A DNA stretch of 64,000 nucleotides from Flagellimonas eckloniae (lineage in GTDB: Bacteria > Bacteroidota > Bacteroidia > Flavobacteriales > Flavobacteriaceae). Below the pieces are notes generated by a model. The model did not search any database and was not told the origin of the DNA. It worked only from the letters and a program-made list of their open reading frames with translations. A program made the translations under genes and the position numbers. The stretch lies in NCBI RefSeq assembly GCF_001413955.1, contig NZ_LCTZ01000002.1, positions 992,001-1,056,000 of the forward strand, given 5' to 3'. Every line of letters starts with the position of its first letter. The stretch's first letter is position 1. Of this stretch, positions 37,049 to 45,390 are shown piece after piece.

Positions 37049-39571
37049 ATGCAAAAGCTTATTATACTGGTATTGTTGTTTTTAGCAATCAACGCCGTTG
37101 GACAAAAAAGACCAAGGGGGCAACAGGGCCAGCCAATTAAAATAAGCGGAACAGTAGTGGATAAGGACACTGGAGAACCTCTGGAATACGCTACTTTGGT
37201 ATTACAGAAGGCCAAAGAACCTGATAATGTAACAGGCGGAATTTCAGATGAAACAGGAAAATTTGAAGTAGAAACAACACCTGGGCTTTACAATATACGT
37301 GTTGAATACATCTCCTACTCCACTTATGAACTAAAAGAACAGCAGTTACGAACCTCAAAGGACTTGGGCGTTATACAATTGGCCATTGATGTTGAACAAC
37401 TTGAGGCAGTAGAAGTAGTTGGAGAACGCACTACGGTTGAACTTCGGTTGGATAAAAAGGTATACAATGTTGGAAGCGACCTAACCGTAAAAGGAGGCTC
37501 GGTGACCGACGTCCTGGACAATGTACCCTCGGTTACCGTGGATGTTGAAGGAAATATAAGCCTTCGTGGAAATGAAAGTGTCCGTATCCTTATCAATGGA
37601 AAGCCATCTGCCCTTTCAGGTTTAAGCCCAGATGCGTTGCAACAACTTCCGGCAGAAGCAATTGAAAAAGTTGAAGTCATCACCAACCCATCCGCCCGTT
37701 ATGACGCCGAAGGAACTGCAGGAATCCTAAACATCATCCTTAAACAGAGTAAAACAGCAGGATTAAATGGTTCCGTAAATCTTTTTGCAGGAAATCCAGA
37801 TGTTTTGGGAGGGGCCTTAAGTTTAAACTTGAGACGGGATAGATTCAATATTTTCACAAATACCTCCTATCGCTATAGAAACGCCCCGGGAAATGCCCAG
37901 TTTATACAGGAAAACTTTGACGATGATGGCAACACGGTAAGTTTCCAGGATGAGTTCAGGAATTACCAACGGGAAGATGACGGATTCAACACCAATATTG
38001 GTTTTGAGCTGTTTTTGGATGAAGATGCAACAAGTAGCATTACCAATTCCCTTGTTTATAGAAAGTCATCTGGAGAAAATACGGTAAACGTGGACTTTTT
38101 TAATTTTGATGAAGTAAGGGACCCAACCATTCAGAGAAATCGGTTTACAATGGAAGATGAGGCGGATGAAGACGTACAATACGCATTGAATTATCAAAAA
38201 AAGTTTAAAAAAGACGGACATGTCCTAACGGCAGACTATCAATATTCAAAGGGGACTGAAATAGAGGATTCCTTGATTGAAGAAGTTGTTTTGGGTGAAA
38301 ATACCACCTTGCCCACCGAACAGACCATTAATGATGAAAGTCAAACAAACCAACTGTTGCAATTTGATTATGTCTTGCCCTTTGGAAAGGATAACCAGTC
38401 CCAGTTTGAAGTAGGATATCGCGGTACTTTTAACACATTCAATACCGATTTTGTATTTGGGATAGTGGACCAAGGAGTTTTAACTCCTGATCCAGATTTT
38501 AGCAATGAACTTATTTACACTGAAAATGTAAATGCTGCCTATACCCAATTGGGAACCAAAATGAACAAGTTCAGCATATTGGGCGGTATCCGTATGGAAG
38601 CATCGGATATTGGCGTGGAATTGGTCAATACCAACGACCTTAGCACAAAGAAATACGTGGACTGGTTCCCATCCATTTTTCTTGGATATGAGTTTTCCGA
38701 GTATGAACAATTCACAATCAGTTATAGCCGAAGATTAAGAAGACCAAGGTCTAGGTATATCAATCCATTTCCTTCAAGATCTAGTAACACCAATCTGTTT
38801 CAAGGAAATCCTGATTTGGACCCGACTTACACCAATGCTTTCGACTTGGGGTATTTGGTTCGGGGTGAAAAAGTGACCTTCACCACTTCGGCCTATTACA
38901 ATCATTCCACTGGAGTATTTCAATTTATAACCCAAGAAACGGGAGGTTTTGTGGAAATAGAAGATCCTGACAATCCTGCAGACCCAATTTTAGTGCCCAT
39001 TCAGGTACGGACACCCATAAATTTAGCCACAGATACCAGATATGGGGCAGAGTTGACCACAACCTACACCCCAAAAAAGAACTGGCGACTTACTTGGAAC
39101 CTAAATCTTTTTCAACAAAACTTGAGAGGTGATTTCTCATACATCAACTTTCAAAATGAGGAAATAACACAAAATTTTGATGCGGACAATTTTACTTGGT
39201 TTACCCGATTAAGCTCCAAAATACCTTTTCCTGCGGGAATAGAGTCGCAAGCCAATATTTTTTATAGTGGCAAACAAGTAGATGCACAAAATGTGAACAA
39301 GGGCATTCTTTATGCTAACCTCGCGTTCAGCCGAGATGTTATAAAAGATGTAGCCACGTTATCGCTAAGTGTTAGTGATTTGTTCAATTCAAGAAAAAGA
39401 ATAACAGAAACGAGAACGGAAACTGTTTTTACGGAAAGTGAGTTTCAGCGACGGGAACGACAGCTCACGGTATCATTTTTATACCGGTTTAACCAACCCC
39501 AGAATGAAAGAAACGGAAGAGGCAACGACAGAAATGGTGGTGGTGATGAAGATTTTGATTTTGAAGGGTAA
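37049..39571 (+). CDS. TonB-dependent receptor-like outer-membrane beta-barrel protein
   Basis: An 840-residue outer-membrane protein: signal peptide (about 1-18), a carboxypeptidase-regulatory-like domain (about 28-110), a plug domain (GGSVTDVLDNVPSVTVDVEGNISLRGNE, about 145-230) and an OMP_b-brl_3-type barrel to the C-terminus. The tail after the barrel is Asn/Arg/Gly/Asp-rich (about 815-840), which is unusual because most barrels end in an aromatic residue. Such proteins import large substrates with TonB energy; the substrate is unknown and no SusD partner is present. Followed by a strong terminator. Confidence 0.9.
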   Translation: MQKLIILVLLFLAINAVGQKRPRGQQGQPIKISGTVVDKDTGEPLEYATLVLQKAKEPDNVTGGISDETGKFEVETTPGLYNIRVEYISYSTYELKEQQLRTSKDLGVIQLAIDVEQLEAVEVVGERTTVELRLDKKVYNVGSDLTVKGGSVTDVLDNVPSVTVDVEGNISLRGNESVRILINGKPSALSGLSPDALQQLPAEAIEKVEVITNPSARYDAEGTAGILNIILKQSKTAGLNGSVNLFAGNPDVLGGALSLNLRRDRFNIFTNTSYRYRNAPGNAQFIQENFDDDGNTVSFQDEFRNYQREDDGFNTNIGFELFLDEDATSSITNSLVYRKSSGENTVNVDFFNFDEVRDPTIQRNRFTMEDEADEDVQYALNYQKKFKKDGHVLTADYQYSKGTEIEDSLIEEVVLGENTTLPTEQTINDESQTNQLLQFDYVLPFGKDNQSQFEVGYRGTFNTFNTDFVFGIVDQGVLTPDPDFSNELIYTENVNAAYTQLGTKMNKFSILGGIRMEASDIGVELVNTNDLSTKKYVDWFPSIFLGYEFSEYEQFTISYSRRLRRPRSRYINPFPSRSSNTNLFQGNPDLDPTYTNAFDLGYLVRGEKVTFTTSAYYNHSTGVFQFITQETGGFVEIEDPDNPADPILVPIQVRTPINLATDTRYGAELTTTYTPKKNWRLTWNLNLFQQNLRGDFSYINFQNEEITQNFDADNFTWFTRLSSKIPFPAGIESQANIFYSGKQVDAQNVNKGILYANLAFSRDVIKDVATLSLSVSDLFNSRKRITETRTETVFTESEFQRRERQLTVSFLYRFNQPQNERNGRGNDRNGGGDEDFDFEG

Positions 39572-39572
39572 C

Positions 39573-39603
39573 AAAAAAGGAGCTTAAAAGCTCCTTTTTT
39601 TAT
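39573..39603 (+). terminator. Rho-independent terminator of the receptor gene
   Basis: AAAAAAGGAGC pairs with GCTCCTTTTTT across a 6-base loop, followed by T-run. It overlaps the stop codon of the convergent small membrane-protein gene. Confidence 0.88.
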
Positions 39604-39773
39604 TCGTTTCGCTGGGCTTTTTTGGCCTCGCGTCTTTCTTTATACATCTCCATCAGGTTTCCAAATAACCAATAGGGTACTACAAAAGTCAATAAGAAAA
39701 TCATTAACCAAAAACCTATGGTTAAAATGGTTAAAAAAGCTATAAAACCTAAATATTGGTCAAAGTCAAACAT
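39600..39773 (-). CDS. 57-residue membrane protein, hypothetical
   Basis: A small gene with ATG at 39773 and TAA at 39602-39600. The product opens MFDFDQYLGFIAFLTIL, has one long or two short hydrophobic helices (about 8-40) and a charged C-terminal helix (EMYKERREAKKAQRNE). It is supported by a textbook Bacteroidota promoter, TTTG, 21 bases, TATCTTTG, with the -7 box 19 bases before the ATG. I do not know the family. The membrane helix plus basic tail suggests an inner-membrane microprotein. Confidence 0.75.
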   Translation of the reverse strand: MFDFDQYLGFIAFLTILTIGFWLMIFLLTFVVPYWLFGNLMEMYKERREAKKAQRNE

Positions 39774-39792
39774 GATTTATCCTTTTGTTGTA

Positions 39793-39825
39793 CAAAGATA
39801 CTTTGAATTGCTATAAAAAAACAAA
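39793..39825 (-). promoter_or_regulatory. Housekeeping Bacteroidota promoter (TTTG-N21-TATCTTTG)
   Basis: On the minus strand TTTG (39825-39822) and TATCTTTG (39800-39793) are 21 bases apart, fitting the -33/-7 consensus of the primary sigma factor. It drives the 57-residue membrane protein gene. Confidence 0.7.
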
Positions 39826-39910
39826 TCTCTGGTTAAAAAATGTCTACTTCCCGTACGTTTTCTCCTTTAAGTAATTGATTTTTCTGAGATTGATGGGAAC
39901 AAGCAATTAC

Positions 39911-40966
39911 CTATAGCCAATTTTGTAAGGCGTTTTTTTCTATATATTTTTTATTAGATTTATCAATTTCCCAAAGTTCATATATCCTTTCGATTTCTTC
40001 ATCACTTATCAAATTTAATCCGCTTTCTTTTTCGGTCTCCAATAACCTATTTAAAATTATCTCTCTACCTTCCAATGTTATTGGACCTAATCCTTTCACA
40101 CCATTTCTTCTGAAATCACAGCGATATTTTTCATTATTCCTAAATTCTGAAATCCAGTTACGAAATTCATATAATTCTTTTAATTCCGAATAGCCATTTT
40201 CAATTAGATTTCCCATTGATTTGTCTTTTCTGACCACTGTGCAAGTCCAACATCCAAACCTTGAGTTACCACAAGATGAACCTTTTGTTTCTTTATACGC
40301 CGGACATTCGGATTCAGCATCTTGGTAAATATCTCTAATTTTAGAGAAATCAATACTTTTTGGAAAATCGGAATATCTCAAAGTCAACCATACATCTTCT
40401 AATGTATGATTAATAATTGGGCTAAAAATAATTTTGTTTGATGAACCATTTTGTTTCAGATAATACTCGTTTACTGTTTTGTGTTTTTTAATAGTTCTAT
40501 CCCTTTGCTCACTTTCTGTATTTCTAATTCCAAGTAAAATAATAGCCTTGTCATCTTTTTCAATTAATTGTTTTACTGGATTTATTCTCAGTTTATCAGT
40601 ACACCATCTAAAAATATTAGTTGGTGTAGGATATCCACGACCTATTACTTTAACAAAAAATCTATCGTTTAATTTAGGTTTAAGTATTTTAAACTTTAGC
40701 GGTATATTATGTAGGGTGCATTCTTTCTTTAATTTCTCAAATGTCTCAAAAACATAATCAGTTACTATCGGGTTCTCGACTCCTGTATCACAATACATTA
40801 CAGTAACATCTTTGTGAAATTTATCAATTTTCATTAGAGCATTGAAAACTAATGATAGCATAGAGGAAGAATCTTTGCCTCCACTATAGCCAATAAACCA
40901 AGGAATATCATTTTTTTGATATTCCTGAATTATCATTTCCATAGCATTTTTATCTCCTTTGGTCAT
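39911..40966 (-). CDS. Short DndC-like PP-loop ATPase/sulfurtransferase
   Basis: A 351-residue PAPS-reductase-family protein. The PP-loop SGGKDSSS is at about residues 28-35; RGYPTP, RWCTDKLRINP and LGIRNTESEQRDR follow, and SSCGNSRFGCWTCTVVRKDKSM is the diagnostic DndC segment. Four Cys (about 221, 232, 239, 242) could hold a 4Fe-4S cluster. DndC supplies activated sulfur for DNA phosphorothioation, but full DndC is about 500 residues; this lacks the C-terminal part, and no dndA, B, D, E or F is present. ATG 40966 is preferred to a TTG one codon earlier. It lies 4 bases after the membrane-protein gene, in one operon. Function inferred only as sulfur or nucleotide chemistry. Confidence 0.85.
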   Translation of the reverse strand: MTKGDKNAMEMIIQEYQKNDIPWFIGYSGGKDSSSMLSLVFNALMKIDKFHKDVTVMYCDTGVENPIVTDYVFETFEKLKKECTLHNIPLKFKILKPKLNDRFFVKVIGRGYPTPTNIFRWCTDKLRINPVKQLIEKDDKAIILLGIRNTESEQRDRTIKKHKTVNEYYLKQNGSSNKIIFSPIINHTLEDVWLTLRYSDFPKSIDFSKIRDIYQDAESECPAYKETKGSSCGNSRFGCWTCTVVRKDKSMGNLIENGYSELKELYEFRNWISEFRNNEKYRCDFRRNGVKGLGPITLEGREIILNRLLETEKESGLNLISDEEIERIYELWEIDKSNKKYIEKNALQNWL

Positions 40967-40970
40967 CAAA

Positions 40971-41627
40971 TCAAATATTATTTACCATACCATCAATTAT
41001 CTCATCTACTCTGTTGATGTGGTGTGTTTCTATATATTCGATTTGTTCGTTAGATAATTTAATATGCTTTAGAAAAGCTAAAATGTGGGAGACTAATGAA
41101 ATAAGAGATATTAAAATTAAAATAAAACTACCCATTAATAATGAGTTGGCTGCTTCTTTAAAAATCATAATTGAAACCAAAAATACGATTGAGAAGAAAA
41201 AACTAATTAAAACTAAATCAGCAGTTGATGTCCAGATAAGTCCATTGAAAAAAACATTGATTTGTTTTTTCTTTAAAGATTCATCATTATCAATAATATT
41301 ATAAAATACACCACTTTTCAGTCTGTTGTTTTTATATAAAAATTGTTTCTGCTCATCTGTTAAACTTTTAGTGTGTAGTTTAATCATATGATTTTTAATA
41401 TTCAAGTCTATTTTTTTATGAGAAAAATTGGTAATTAGAAACCTAATATCTGTTAAGTAAAATAACGTACCAAAAGCAATTGCAATAAGAAGTGGGATTG
41501 AATATTCTTCAAATTCTATTTCTGCAAATGATTTATCTGTTATTATGAAGTAGTAATAAGTACCAATTATAACTGCTATTATACCTGGTATTAACAATCG
41601 TAATTTCTTTAATGTATTTTGTTCCAT
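40971..41627 (-). CDS. Four-helix membrane protein paired with the DndC-like gene
   Basis: A 218-residue integral membrane protein with two N-terminal helices (about 10-28 and 43-62), a cytoplasm-sized charged loop of about 65 residues, two more helices (about 130-155 and 163-190) and a short charged tail. I recognise no family; the 2+2 helix layout loosely recalls small membrane effectors of bacterial immune systems. It is the first gene of a two-gene operon and stops 4 bases before the DndC-like start. No clear promoter; the upstream 160 bases hold a palindromic element. Confidence 0.7.
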   Translation of the reverse strand: MEQNTLKKLRLLIPGIIAVIIGTYYYFIITDKSFAEIEFEEYSIPLLIAIAFGTLFYLTDIRFLITNFSHKKIDLNIKNHMIKLHTKSLTDEQKQFLYKNNRLKSGVFYNIIDNDESLKKKQINVFFNGLIWTSTADLVLISFFFSIVFLVSIMIFKEAANSLLMGSFILILISLISLVSHILAFLKHIKLSNEQIEYIETHHINRVDEIIDGMVNNI

Positions 41628-41642
41628 AGTTTAATTCAAATG

Positions 41643-41720
41643 CCTTACAACGGTTCGGCTAAGATTTCGTTGCGGACATTTCCAACGGAAATTGTCCGTA
41701 TGCAATCTAGCCTTGTTAAT
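41643..41720. repeat. Imperfect palindromic element, attC-like fold
   Basis: An inner stem CGGACATTTCC / GGAAATTGTCCG (41673-41683 with 41687-41698, one bulged base), a mismatched bulge, and an outer stem GGCTAAGATT / AATCTAGCC (41657-41666 with 41704-41712) fold the region into a long interrupted hairpin. TTACAACGG and CCTTGTTA at the rims pair loosely. The interrupted-hairpin shape recalls integron attC sites, but the RYYYAAC/GTTRRRY cores are not matched. Confidence 0.6.
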
Positions 41721-41770
41721 TGTTATTAGGTTTGAAGTTAACGAAAATGCAGCAATGAATTTTAGCCAAT

Positions 41771-41787
41771 GTTGTGCATAGTTTTAA
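41771..41787. repeat. 17-bp terminal inverted repeat, left copy
   Basis: GTTGTGCATAGTTTTAA, inverted relative to the copy at 42483-42499 with 16 of 17 bases identical. It abuts the stop codon of the orphan membrane-protein gene. Confidence 0.6.
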
Positions 41788-42477
41788 TTAAATTGCTCCT
41801 ATAACATTCATTGTCCCTTGAATTATTATAATCGCTATTAATATCAAACCGGATAAAAATGCGATGTTAGTCAATACTAATTCAGTTTTTCTACAAGCAA
41901 GTGCATATTTGTATATCCTCCAAAACACTTTTGACTCATTTTTACTCCCAGATTCATAATAACTTTCCAATGAGTTTTCTACAAAGGTGTAAACCATTGC
42001 TTTTTCAACATACTTTTCTTCAAGCTCCCTTATTTCGATTTTTTGTAGATATCCTATCCGTTTTTCACCTTCAAAAAGATTCTCGATAAAACCAATTTTA
42101 TTCATTAAACTGTGAGTAATACCAAGTTCATTTTTGTACTCGATTAGATGACCAAAGTTTTTTTTGTTGGTAGTGAAATTGGAGTAAGAGTCGTTTTCTT
42201 TTATGATGTTGGGAGCCCTTAGGTTATAGACTAATGATCCAATAGTAAATAATAGTGCAGCAAAAAAGAATAGTTTCCAATTGAAGGGTAAAGTGAGAAC
42301 AAATTGGAATTCGTAACCACCTAGTATGAGATCAACAGGAGAATTAATGCTTGAGAATAATTTGGCAATTACTGGGACAATAAATAGATATATGTAAGAG
42401 CTATTTACTATCTTATTCTGCCCCAATACGGAAATTTGTTTCCAGTTAAGAGTGTATTTACCAATCCAAGAATTCAT
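41788..42477 (-). CDS. Orphan membrane protein of unknown function, IR-flanked
   Basis: A 229-residue protein from the ATG at 42477; an upstream in-frame TTG at 42498 lies inside the inverted repeat and is rejected as start. Two hydrophobic helices near the N-terminus (about 25-42 and 58-78), a charged soluble region of about 110 residues (with a Glu/Lys-rich IEIRELEEKYVEK stretch), and a long C-terminal hydrophobic segment (about 195-225). No family recognised. The 17-bp inverted repeats that frame it, and the lack of homologues I can name, suggest a mobile single-gene cassette. Confidence 0.65.
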   Translation of the reverse strand: MNSWIGKYTLNWKQISVLGQNKIVNSSYIYLFIVPVIAKLFSSINSPVDLILGGYEFQFVLTLPFNWKLFFFAALLFTIGSLVYNLRAPNIIKENDSYSNFTTNKKNFGHLIEYKNELGITHSLMNKIGFIENLFEGEKRIGYLQKIEIRELEEKYVEKAMVYTFVENSLESYYESGSKNESKVFWRIYKYALACRKTELVLTNIAFLSGLILIAIIIIQGTMNVIGAI

Positions 42478-42482
42478 TATTT

Positions 42483-42499
42483 TTAAAATTATGCACAAC
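42483..42499. repeat. 17-bp terminal inverted repeat, right copy
   Basis: TTAAAATTATGCACAAC, the reverse complement (16 of 17) of the repeat at 41771-41787. The pair frames a 729-bp block holding one gene. Confidence 0.6.
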
Positions 42500-42832
42500 T
42501 CATAAATAAGTAGGTAGTATACAAAATGCCCATACAGGCAAAAGATATATCCATTCCAATCCTAGTTGTTTTTGACACACCAATTACACATACTTAGTGT
42601 AGGGCCATTGGGTCCATCAAAAACAGATTCGTAAGTAGTTTTGGGGAGAACCGTGAAATTATAATTTTTCCAACAAAACCCATTACAGAAAAACCTTAGT
42701 TTTTTTGGGGCTTTTGTTCTATTTGGCCTTTTGGGTAAAATCAATCAACAAGTACCGCAACTAATACCATGGTGCCCATGGCACTGTTAGGTATCCACCA
42801 AAAATTGGTTGGGGGATAAAACGCCTAAGGCT
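42500..42832. other. Gene-poor intergenic stretch at the island edge
   Basis: About 330 bases between the inverted-repeat cassette and the fumC promoter. A 60-codon minus-strand frame (42744-42562, TTG start) has two Cys pairs (FFCNGFC and MCNWC) that could form a zinc knuckle, but it lacks an ATG and a promoter. CCATGGTGCCCATGG near 42766 is a small palindrome. I see no RNA gene. Confidence 0.5.
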
Positions 42833-42840
42833 TACCTTTG
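42809..42840 (+). promoter_or_regulatory. fumC promoter (TTG-N21-TACCTTTG)
   Basis: TTGG at 42809 and TACCTTTG at 42833-42840 are 21 bases apart, a good match to the Bacteroidota -33/-7 consensus, with the ATG 20 bases after the -7 box. Confidence 0.6.
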
Positions 42841-42859
42841 TAGTGATAAAACTTAGAAC

Positions 42860-44257
42860 ATGAGCTTTAGAATAGAAAAGGACACGATGGGCGAGGTACA
42901 AGTGCCATCGGAAAAATATTGGGGCGCACAAACCGAGCGTTCCCGAAACAACTTTAAAATTGGTGCTCCGGCATCCATGCCACTGGATGTGGTTTACGGG
43001 TTTGCCTATTTAAAAAAGGCCGCCGCCTATACCAATCATGAGCTTGGTGTTCTTGCTCCTGAAAAACGGGATTTGATCGCCCAGGTTTGTGATGAAATCC
43101 TAACAGGAAAGCATGACGACCAATTTCCCTTGGTCATCTGGCAAACGGGTTCAGGTACCCAAAGCAATATGAACGTAAATGAGGTCATTGCAAACCGGGC
43201 CCATGAAATTGCCGGTAAAAAAATTGGGGAGGGCGAAAAAACCATTCAACCCAATGATGATGTGAATAAAAGTCAATCCTCTAACGATACCTTCCCTACG
43301 GGAATGCATATTGCTGCTTATAAAAAGATTGTAGAGGTTACTATTCCAGGTGTTGAACAATTGCGGGATACTCTGGATAAAAAATCCAAGGAATTTGAAA
43401 AAGTTGTAAAAATAGGACGTACGCATTTGATGGATGCCACTCCCCTAACCTTGGGGCAAGAGTTTTCCGGTTATGTCGCACAGCTGAACCATGGACTCAA
43501 GGCGCTAAAAAATACTTTAGGGCATCTAAGTGAGCTTGCGCTGGGTGGAACCGCTGTAGGTACAGGATTAAACACTCCAAAAGGGTACGATGTGCTTGTG
43601 GCCAAATACATTGCACAATTTACGGGGCTTCCTTTTATTACTGCTGAAAACAAGTTTGAGGCTCTCGCATCCCATGATGCCATAGTTGAAAGTCATGGGG
43701 CTTTGAAACAACTTGCGGTATCCCTGAATAAAATTGCAAATGATATTCGAATGATGGCTTCTGGGCCGCGTTCTGGAATTGGGGAAATCATCATTCCTGC
43801 CAATGAACCCGGCAGTTCCATTATGCCCGGAAAGGTAAATCCAACCCAATGCGAAGCATTGACCATGGTATGTGCCCAGGTTATTGGTAATGATGTTGCC
43901 ATAAGCGTTGGTGGAACCCAGGGACATTATGAACTGAATGTTTTTAAACCCATGATGGCCGCCAATATTTTACAATCAGCGCAATTAATTGGTGATGCCT
44001 GTGTAAGTTTTGACGTAAACTGTGCTGTTGGTATTGAACCCAATCATGAGGTCATCAAGACATTACTGAACAACTCTCTAATGCTGGTCACCGCCTTAAA
44101 CACCAAGATTGGCTATTACAAAGCGGCCGAGATTGCCAATACGGCACACAAAAATGGAACTACGTTAAAAGAAGAAGCCGTTAATTTGGGTTATGTTACC
44201 CCTGAAGAATATGATGAGTGGGTAAAACCCGAAGATATGGTGGGAAGCTTAAAATAG
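42860..44257 (+). CDS. fumC: Fumarate hydratase, class II
   Basis: A 465-residue TCA-cycle enzyme converting fumarate to L-malate, oxygen-stable and iron-free. Visible: [59 protein letters not shown] and the superfamily signature [15 protein letters not shown] at about residues 317-331. Length is standard. It stands between a good promoter and a bidirectional terminator as its own unit, and marks the return to core genome after the accessory island. Confidence 0.97.
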   Translation: MSFRIEKDTMGEVQVPSEKYWGAQTERSRNNFKIGAPASMPLDVVYGFAYLKKAAAYTNHELGVLAPEKRDLIAQVCDEILTGKHDDQFPLVIWQTGSGTQSNMNVNEVIANRAHEIAGKKIGEGEKTIQPNDDVNKSQSSNDTFPTGMHIAAYKKIVEVTIPGVEQLRDTLDKKSKEFEKVVKIGRTHLMDATPLTLGQEFSGYVAQLNHGLKALKNTLGHLSELALGGTAVGTGLNTPKGYDVLVAKYIAQFTGLPFITAENKFEALASHDAIVESHGALKQLAVSLNKIANDIRMMASGPRSGIGEIIIPANEPGSSIMPGKVNPTQCEALTMVCAQVIGNDVAISVGGTQGHYELNVFKPMMAANILQSAQLIGDACVSFDVNCAVGIEPNHEVIKTLLNNSLMLVTALNTKIGYYKAAEIANTAHKNGTTLKEEAVNLGYVTPEEYDEWVKPEDMVGSLK

Positions 44258-44277
44258 AGTTCTATCAAATAGAGATA

Positions 44278-44312
44278 AAAAAAACCCGATTCAAATAGAA
44301 CCGGGCTTTTTT
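44278..44312. terminator. Bidirectional terminator
   Basis: AAAAAACCCGATTC pairs with GAACCGGGCTTTTTT (one mismatch), with T-runs on both strands. It serves fumC and the convergent coiled-coil gene. Confidence 0.85.
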
Positions 44313-44331
44313 ATAAAGTGGATAGTGTATA

Positions 44332-45219
44332 TTATTTTAATGCGAACTTGGAAGTTCCCAATAATTTTAATCCATTGTCATATACGTTTACCATATAATT
44401 TCCTTTTTGGAAATCAGATGCTGGCTTATTGATGTAATCACAAACATCCAAAGAACTGTTCTCATAGTAAAAGTTAGTTCCTTTGCTATACGTAATAGAG
44501 GCTCCTTCGTCATTTGACTTAGAAAAACTGTCTCCCAATACGTTACCTTGAGGATCTAATACTTCAACAAAAAATTCTCTGTCACCAGCTTCAGCAATTA
44601 CGTTATCAGCAATTGTAAAGCAAACTTTAAATTTATCTGTAGACTTAGCTCTTGAAGTAGAAACCAATTTTCCGCTGCTTCTTTCTTTAACAGCATCGAC
44701 AGTAAAAGTAGTAAGGCTTAGCGCAGAACCTCTTTCAACGGCATCAGCCAATTGTGTGTTTTGAACTACAAGAGAATCATTAAATACAGTTTGCTTTTCA
44801 AGCTCAACAAATGTGCTGTCTCTCTGCATGGCCAACAAGGTGTTGGAAGATGTTAAAGAATCAACCTGCTTTAACAATGCTTCTCTTTCGGCTTTAAGAA
44901 CGCTAACTTGTCTTCTGTATCTAGAAAGTGATGCAATATCAGCCTTCATTCCACTTACAGAATCAATGTATTTTGCAATATTGTCCCTAGCAGCTACCAA
45001 TTCTTCGTTTGTAGCATTGCTTTCCAAAATAGCTTTATCATATTCAGATTTTAAGCTATTCAAATCTTCAACAACCAATTCTTTTTCCTGCGTAAGCGCA
45101 GTAGTGGTCTTCTTTTTATCTTGGTAAAGACTTACAGTATAAATAATAGTTCCTAAAAGAACCACTCCAAGTAAGCCAGCTATTACCTTTAATCCGTTGT
45201 TACTTTTTGTTTCAGTCAT
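44332..45219 (-). CDS. Membrane-anchored coiled-coil protein, flavobacterial
   Basis: A 295-residue protein: one membrane helix (about 10-28), a long coiled coil (about 35-165, with repeated L-x6-L spacing such as VSVLKAEREALLKQVDSL), and a C-terminal beta domain of about 130 residues (FKVCFTIADNVIAEAGDREFFVEVLDP). Relatives in flavobacteria are often labelled 'chromosome partitioning protein', which nothing here supports. Probably an envelope-spanning protein with a periplasmic C-terminal domain. Single-gene unit; function unknown. Confidence 0.8.
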   Translation of the reverse strand: MTETKSNNGLKVIAGLLGVVLLGTIIYTVSLYQDKKKTTTALTQEKELVVEDLNSLKSEYDKAILESNATNEELVAARDNIAKYIDSVSGMKADIASLSRYRRQVSVLKAEREALLKQVDSLTSSNTLLAMQRDSTFVELEKQTVFNDSLVVQNTQLADAVERGSALSLTTFTVDAVKERSSGKLVSTSRAKSTDKFKVCFTIADNVIAEAGDREFFVEVLDPQGNVLGDSFSKSNDEGASITYSKGTNFYYENSSLDVCDYINKPASDFQKGNYMVNVYDNGLKLLGTSKFALK

Positions 45220-45390
45220 ATCTTTTAAATTAATTGATCTTTATGTTTTTAAGTGTATCTGATCAATTGTGTTTGGTTTATATACGGGTATGTGTTTGTT
45301 TTGGATTATATCAGATGAAATAATGCTGAAAAATTAGCTTTAAAACCTGTAGAAGCCTTAATTTTAAAGGAACTACCAAATAGTACAATC

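Noticed and set aside
39911..40966. Classification as a sulfate-assimilation PAPS reductase (CysH)
   Set aside because: The SCGNSRFGCWTCTVV segment and RGYPTP/RWCT motifs are DndC-type, the ECGIH motif of CysH is missing, and there are no cys genes nearby.
41643..41720. Canonical integron attC site
   Set aside because: The RYYYAAC and GTTRRRY core sites are not matched and no integron integrase is present, so only 'attC-like fold' is claimed.
42562..42744. 60-codon minus-strand frame with CxxxC and CxxC
   Set aside because: TTG start only, no promoter, no recognisable family; possibly a remnant at the island edge. Kept as a note in the intergenic entry.
43568..43927. 119-codon minus-strand frame opposite fumC
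   Set aside because: Lies over the most conserved catalytic part of fumarase on the other strand; a composition artefact.
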